A DNA stretch of 18,648 nt from an uncultured Bacteroides sp. (GTDB lineage: Bacteria > Bacteroidota > Bacteroidia > Bacteroidales > Bacteroidaceae): contig CAJJYX010000048.1 in assembly GCA_905197435.1 (NCBI GenBank), forward strand, positions 1-18,648. The letters are read 5' to 3'. How positions within the stretch are numbered: the first letter of the stretch is position 1; each line of letters starts with the position of its first letter. Made by a program: the position numbers and the translations under genes. Below the pieces are notes generated by a model. It did no database searches. It saw only the letters and a list, made by a program, of their open reading frames with translations, and was not told the origin of the DNA. Below, one piece after another: positions 14,888-18,648 of this stretch.

Positions 14888-16435
14888 ATGAAAATATCAT
14901 TTATAACCATTATGCTGCTCCTTTCCGGTTCGTTATGGGCACAAAAGGAGCAAGCTATCATTTCAATCCAGGCAGACCAGCCTAAGCAGGTTATCAATAA
15001 GCATATCTATGGTCATTTTGCCGAACATTTGGGACGTTGTATCTACGACGGGTTTTGGGTAGATTCTTCTTTGGATGTACCCAAGGAAGGACGTATACGC
15101 ATGGATATTGTGAATGCTTTGCGTGAAATTGGCATTCCTAACCTTCGTTGGCCCGGCGGCTGCTATGCGGATGAGTATCAATGGCGTGACGGGATTGGTA
15201 ATCCGGCTGATCGTCCTGTTACGATTAACAGTAATTGGGGAGGTGTAACTGAGGACAACAGTTTCGGTACGGATGAGTTTATGAAACTTTGTGGCCTGTT
15301 GGGATGCGAACCTTATTTATCTGCAAATATGGGAACCGCTTCTCCGAGAGATTTGCGTGACTGGATTGAATACCTTAATTTTTCCGGTGATTCCCATCTG
15401 GCACGATTGCGTGCTGAGAACGGACATAAATCCCCTTATGGCGTAAGCTTTTTCGGAATAGGAAATGAAAGTTGGGGATGCGGGGGATGTATGACTCCTG
15501 AGCATTATTCCAATCAATACCGTTGTTTCCAGGAATATGCCCGAAATTATTCCGGACATCCTATAAAAAAGATTGCATGCGGTCCTAACAGTGCTGATTA
15601 TAATTGGATGGAAGTGTGCCTGAAGAAGATACCACATCATACATTGTGGGGAATCTCATTACACTATTATACAATTGCAACCGGTAATTGGGGCAAAAAA
15701 GGGGCGGCTACCGGTTTTGATGAGAAAGAATATTTTGGTGGAGTTAAGAATGCCCTGTATATGGAAACCCTTCTAAAGAACTATTCTGCCATAATGGATA
15801 AGTACGATCCGAACCGGAATATAGCTTTAGTGGTGGATGAGTGGGGGATATGGACTGATGTGGAACCGGGTACGAATCCAGGTTTCCTATATCAGCAGAA
15901 CAGTATGCGTGACGCACTTATAGCCGCTTCCACTCTGAATATTTTCAACAATTATTCTTATCGGGTACGCATGGCTAATTTGGCACAAGCTGTCAATGTG
16001 TTGCAGTCATTGGTTCTGACCGACCGTGAAAAGATGCTGTTGACTCCTACTTATCATATCTTCAAGATGTATAAAGTGCATCAGGATGCCAATCTTTTAC
16101 AGTCAAGTGTTAGTACTGCCGATTATCAGTATGGAACAGAAAGTATTCCAGGAGTTAATGTATCAGCGTCGAAAGACAAGGAAGGTAAAATGCATATTTC
16201 AATGGTAAATCTGGATCCTAAGAAAACAATATCGGCTAAAGTAATGTTGAACGGTTGTCCGGTGGGACAAATAAAGGGTGAAATCTTGACTTCTGCTTCA
16301 TTTAATGATTATAATTCCTTTGATGCTGCTGACCGGATTTCGACAAAGGGGTATAAGAAGTTCAAGAAAGAAAATGATAATGGTATTTACGTAAAATTGC
16401 CTCCATTGAGTGTCGTTATGCTGGAGGTACGGTGA
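14888..16435 (+). CDS. Secreted GH51 alpha-L-arabinofuranosidase
   Basis: A 515-residue GH51 enzyme that removes alpha-L-arabinofuranosyl side groups from arabinan, arabinoxylan or similar glycans. A Sec signal (MKISFITIMLLLSGSLWAQ) places it outside the cytoplasm. The barrel has the family start INKHIYGHFAEHLGRCIYDG (about 37-56), NLRWPGGCYADEYQWRDGIG (about 85-104), the acid/base Glu 194 in FGIGNESWGCGG, and the nucleophile Glu 318 in VVDEWGIW. A C-terminal beta domain from about 400 ends with LPPLSVVMLEVR, typical of the family. GH51 usually has GNEN or GNEP; here it is GNES. The ATG at 14888 begins the signal peptide. It is the second gene of a two-gene operon with the GH5-like enzyme and is closed by a strong terminator. 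Confidence 0.94.
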   Translation: MKISFITIMLLLSGSLWAQKEQAIISIQADQPKQVINKHIYGHFAEHLGRCIYDGFWVDSSLDVPKEGRIRMDIVNALREIGIPNLRWPGGCYADEYQWRDGIGNPADRPVTINSNWGGVTEDNSFGTDEFMKLCGLLGCEPYLSANMGTASPRDLRDWIEYLNFSGDSHLARLRAENGHKSPYGVSFFGIGNESWGCGGCMTPEHYSNQYRCFQEYARNYSGHPIKKIACGPNSADYNWMEVCLKKIPHHTLWGISLHYYTIATGNWGKKGAATGFDEKEYFGGVKNALYMETLLKNYSAIMDKYDPNRNIALVVDEWGIWTDVEPGTNPGFLYQQNSMRDALIAASTLNIFNNYSYRVRMANLAQAVNVLQSLVLTDREKMLLTPTYHIFKMYKVHQDANLLQSSVSTADYQYGTESIPGVNVSASKDKEGKMHISMVNLDPKKTISAKVMLNGCPVGQIKGEILTSASFNDYNSFDAADRISTKGYKKFKKENDNGIYVKLPPLSVVMLEVR

Positions 16436-16470
16436 ACCGGACAAGATAGTATTAGTTTTTTTGATAGATA

Positions 16471-16516
16471 AAGGTGTCAAGACTCTCTTTTCAGAGTGCT
16501 TTGACACCTTGCTTTT
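16471..16516 (+). terminator. Strong intrinsic terminator of the GH5-like/GH51 operon
   Basis: AAGGTGTCAA (16471-16480) pairs perfectly with TTGACACCTT (16501-16510). Inside that stem ACTCT (16482-16486) pairs with AGAGT (16493-16497) around a small CTTTTC loop, with a short bulge between the two stems. A T run (CTTTTT) follows on the + strand. The hairpin sits 35 nt after the GH51 stop. Confidence 0.85.
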
Positions 16517-16557
16517 TCATCAGGATTGTGGTGGTGGCTGGCCACGATATAGCAACT

Positions 16558-16740
16558 TCAGGGTATAAAAGTTTTGTGACATAAATAGGTCTTATAATGA
16601 TTCTGAATCATTTTTAGCACAACTTCGGGAGGGGTTCCGAGTTCCCAGCAATCCTGAAAAATATATGGTAAAAATGGAACAATCGCCGTATCTCGTTGAA
16701 CATCCATTGCTGCTGCAACACTTTCTTCTATTGTTTTCAT
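16558..16740 (-). pseudogene. N-terminal remnant, possibly of a SAM-dependent methyltransferase
   Basis: A 60-codon reverse frame begins with an ATG at 16740 and reads like the natural N-terminus of a real protein: MKTIEESVAAAMDVQ, then IVPFLPYIFQDCWELGTPP and EVVLKMIQNH. I associate the segment PFLPYILQD.WELG with the start of class I SAM-dependent methyltransferases of Bacteroidota, from memory. After about residue 50 the similarity stops (YKTYLCHKTFIP) and the frame ends, without the glycine-rich SAM site. Less than 50 nt further lies the GH51 terminator, so the remainder of the gene is missing. It is best read as a 3'-truncated remnant. A genuine 60-residue protein is less likely. Confidence 0.4.
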
Positions 16741-16821
16741 GTATTGTGATATTTATTAATACTCTTTTCTACTTCTGTGCAGCAGCTAATTGCCATTTAA
16801 GGCAATTGAGGTGCGTGTTAG

Positions 16822-17052
16822 TCAGATCTTATTCTTTAGTTTCAAATTCAGAACAATCTGATAAATGACAACGAGACAAAATATTGTTTTCCAAGGATCA
16901 TAGTCTTTGGGAATTGCCACATACTCAGGATGCGTATGCCAACAATTATTTCGGCAGCCACACACAAGTCTTTTCAATCATCCCCGTGCCAGCCGTGAAA
17001 CTTGCTTTTTGGCTTCGTCCAGTGTAACAAACCGGTAACAAAATAAAGGAAT
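16822..17052 (-). pseudogene. Probable coding remnant with an in-frame TGA, family not recognised
   Basis: On the reverse strand one frame stays open from a TAA at 17053-17055 to a TGA at 16822-16824 except for a single TGA at 16978-16980. Before that TGA it reads YRFVTLDEAKKQVSRLARG; after it come LKRLVCGCRNNCWHTH, then PEYVAIPKDYDPW and a less convincing tail. The composition (acidic/basic helix, Cys/His cluster, Pro/Asp/Trp end) looks like protein rather than chance. There is no ATG upstream and no function can be assigned. Together with the methyltransferase-like fragment next to it, it suggests that the 700-nt gap 16436-17135 is a site of gene decay. The remainder of the gap is AT-rich and shows nothing else. 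Confidence 0.35.
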
Positions 17053-17135
17053 TTATAGGCTAAAACAAGAAAACAAGTAAAACAAAGGGAACAACGCAAA
17101 CAAACAACAAATATATAGAAATAAACCGTTTACAT

Positions 17136-18092
17136 TCAATCTATCAGCTCTTTTTTTCTCTTCTTCCACAACTGATAACTATTGATTATATTTTGCCACA
17201 GCACATACGACCCCGGACCAACGGAAGACAACGGATTAAGATAAGTATATGCCATCCAGATGGCAAGCACCGTATTCTTTTGCCCCAGCGCCTGCCCTCC
17301 ACTGATACGCTCACCATAATGGCCACCGACCCTCTTTCCCAAATAGAATTGTATGCAGCAGGTTATCAGTCCCGCCAAGGCTATCAAAAGTTCGACAGAC
17401 ACCGGTGCGTCACTATTGACCAACGAACGTACCGTCTGCCCAGAGACTATGGCAAGAGCTACCGCCCACAAATAAAAGGCTGCATCGCGAAACCCCAACA
17501 GATAATGATGCACCTTCGGCACGAACACACGCAGAAACCATGCCAGCAAGAAAGGGCAAAGCAGTAGTGGAAAGACCTTACTCAGAATTTTCAGGAAGGC
17601 AACAAAAAAAGTTATGTCGGCATGAGACTCCACCAAAGGAAAAAGCAAAGGAACAGCCACAGCCGCCAGAAGATTGGACAACAGGATATAGGTCGTCAGA
17701 CTGGATGCGCTCCCGCCCAGTTTACCGGTAATAACTGCCGCGGCAGTCGCAGTGGGACAAATGAGACAAACCATCGCACCTTCAAACACTTCCCGGTAGA
17801 TTTCCTCCATAGGGCAGCACATCAGCAATACTGCAACCACCAAACAAGAAACTGCCTGGAACAACAGCAACCATCCATGCCACGATTTGGGCTTCAGTTC
17901 ACGCACCTCCACCTTACAGAAAGTAAGCAAAAGTTGGACAAAAATCAGAAACGGAGCCAGAAAAACCAACAACCTGTTCACGTATGGTTTGGCAGGCGCC
18001 ACAAAAGGAATGTCTGCAAAGAAAAAATATCCCAAAGTACCGGCAAGCATTGCCAAAGGCAACGTCCAGTTCTTTATAAAACGAACCAGCAT
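17136..18092 (-). CDS. BASS-type (bile acid:sodium symporter superfamily) membrane transporter
   Basis: A 318-residue inner-membrane protein with about nine to ten hydrophobic helices, beginning IKNWTLPLAMLAGTLGYFFF. It resembles the bile acid:Na+ symporter / arsenite permease-like superfamily. The two discontinuous, polar crossing motifs are visible at MVCLICPTATAAAVITGKLGGSAS (about 108-131) and SGGQALGQKNTVLAIWMAYTYLNPLSSVGPG (about 266-296). These are the positions where family members bind Na+ and substrate. The C-terminal tail is basic (WKKRKKELID), fitting a cytoplasmic end. Substrate is unknown; organic anions such as keto acids or sterol conjugates are family precedents only. It is transcribed leftwards, divergently from the amidase gene, with its own -7 box, and has no co-transcribed partner in the window. 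Confidence 0.8.
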   Translation of the reverse strand: MLVRFIKNWTLPLAMLAGTLGYFFFADIPFVAPAKPYVNRLLVFLAPFLIFVQLLLTFCKVEVRELKPKSWHGWLLLFQAVSCLVVAVLLMCCPMEEIYREVFEGAMVCLICPTATAAAVITGKLGGSASSLTTYILLSNLLAAVAVPLLFPLVESHADITFFVAFLKILSKVFPLLLCPFLLAWFLRVFVPKVHHYLLGFRDAAFYLWAVALAIVSGQTVRSLVNSDAPVSVELLIALAGLITCCIQFYLGKRVGGHYGERISGGQALGQKNTVLAIWMAYTYLNPLSSVGPGSYVLWQNIINSYQLWKKRKKELID

Positions 18093-18121
18093 ACTTGATT
18101 TGCTATTTTAATTATCCGCTG

Positions 18122-18129
18122 CAAAGTTA
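18122..18129 (-). promoter_or_regulatory. Candidate -7 box for the BASS-type transporter
   Basis: On the reverse strand this reads TAACTTTG followed by C, a full match to TAnnTTTG. It sits 30 nt before the ATG at 18092. A TTCA about 18 nt further upstream may serve as a weak -33 element. Confidence 0.5.
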
Positions 18130-18247
18130 CGCATATTATCAATACATTGAACCACTAATTACCCAAACGCAGACATTAATTCCACTAAAAATGAGAAGAA
18201 GAACAATAAAACTGAACATAAACCATTAGTTTTCTATAAATTTACAC

Positions 18248-18255
18248 TACATTTG
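18248..18255 (+). promoter_or_regulatory. Candidate -7 box for the amidase gene
   Basis: TACATTTG followed by C is a full match to the Bacteroides -7 consensus, 37 nt before the ATG at 18293. A T-rich TTAGTTTT at about 18226-18233 lies near the usual -33 position. Confidence 0.5.
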
Positions 18256-18292
18256 CCAAGCAAAAAAGGAAGCATTGTCTTTGCTACATTAT

Positions 18293-18648
18293 ATGAAACT
18301 ATACAGACGATACATATTATACATAAGTATATGCTTAGGGCTGCTTGCCTCTCCCTTTTGCAGTGGCAGCGCTGAAGCTAAAGATTTTGTTGTCGTTATA
18401 GATCCCGGACACGGCGGGCACGACCCGGGTGCAGTGGGAAAAATTTCCAAAGAAAAGAATATCAATCTGAACGTCGCACTCAAACTTGGCAGGCAAATCA
18501 AGAAGAATTGTCCGGATGTAAAAGTAATCTATACGAGAGACCGGGACATATTCATCCCACTGGACCGACGCGCAGAGATTGCCAATAATGCCAAAGCAGA
18601 TTTGTTCATATCCATACACACTAATGCCTTAGCCAAAAACAAGACAGC
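18293..18648 (+). CDS. N-acetylmuramoyl-L-alanine amidase, N-terminal part (runs off window)
   Basis: The first 118 codons of an Amidase_3-type cell-wall hydrolase, which cleaves the amide bond between N-acetylmuramic acid and L-alanine in peptidoglycan during division or remodelling. An N-terminal hydrophobic segment (YILYISICLGLLASPF) is a signal peptide for periplasmic export. The catalytic domain starts at once: VVVIDPGHGGHDPGA supplies the first zinc His, the Glu in SKEKNINLNVA the second ligand, and LFISIHTNA the His of the third. VIYTRDRDIFIPLDRRAEIAN is also typical. The catalytic C-terminal Glu lies beyond the window. No stop codon is reached, so the gene is cut by the window edge, not by mutation. 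It is transcribed divergently from the BASS-type transporter. Confidence 0.93.
   Translation, partial: MKLYRRYILYISICLGLLASPFCSGSAEAKDFVVVIDPGHGGHDPGAVGKISKEKNINLNVALKLGRQIKKNCPDVKVIYTRDRDIFIPLDRRAEIANNAKADLFISIHTNALAKNKT

Noticed and set aside
16978..16980. In-frame TGA as a selenocysteine codon
   Set aside because: No SECIS-like stem was seen just downstream, the flanking residues do not resemble a selenoprotein, and no start codon opens the frame. A nonsense mutation in a remnant is simpler.
17622..18098. 158-codon open frame on the + strand opposite the BASS-type transporter
   Set aside because: The peptide is Gln/Arg/His/Asn-rich, as expected from the complement of a hydrophobic membrane protein, and has no homology that I recognise.

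Overview
The window looks like a chromosomal segment of a gut Bacteroides or close relative. The evidence is the density of secreted carbohydrate-active enzymes, lipoprotein and signal-peptide starts without clear Shine-Dalgarno sites, Bacteroides-type -7 promoter boxes (TAnnTTTG), a YbeY with a C-terminal variant motif (H...H.....D), and a fused SpmA-SpmB protein. No tRNA, rRNA, CRISPR array, insertion sequence or transcription regulator was seen.

Left block (1-4836, + strand): the tail of a carbohydrate-utilisation operon. It holds the C-terminal part of one GH43 enzyme, a second complete GH43 lipoprotein of endo-arabinanase type, a 676-residue secreted protein that looks like an (alpha/alpha) toroid but that I could not place in a family, and a lipoprotein aldose 1-epimerase. 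Gaps are 1-29 nt, so this reads as one transcript that cuts arabinose-containing plant polysaccharide outside the cytoplasm and equilibrates the sugar anomers. Any SusC/SusD pair and sensor would lie upstream of the window. A 556-nt gap follows with a roughly 100-nt inverted repeat and a doubtful reverse-strand ORF.

Middle block (5393-9739, + strand): the most interesting part. Two Tat-exported Gfo/Idh/MocA oxidoreductases flank a tiny two-helix membrane protein, followed by a secreted protein with two DUF1080 (3-keto-disaccharide hydrolase) domains. This matches the gene content of the non-classical, redox-assisted glycosidase pathway known from gut Bacteroides: oxidation at C3, elimination of the aglycone, hydration and re-reduction. 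A divergent ApbE-like gene without a signal peptide follows at 9869-10711.

Right-centre (10837-13566, - strand): M28 metallopeptidase, SpmA-SpmB fusion and YbeY, transcribed leftwards as a probable operon. A divergent promoter region (13567-13773) separates it from a + strand pair, a GH5-like clan-A enzyme and a GH51 arabinofuranosidase (13774-16435), which ends in a strong intrinsic terminator.

Right end: a 700-nt gap (16436-17135) carries two apparent decayed coding remnants on the - strand. Then come a BASS-type transporter (-) and, divergently, the start of an N-acetylmuramoyl-L-alanine amidase (+) that runs off the window end.
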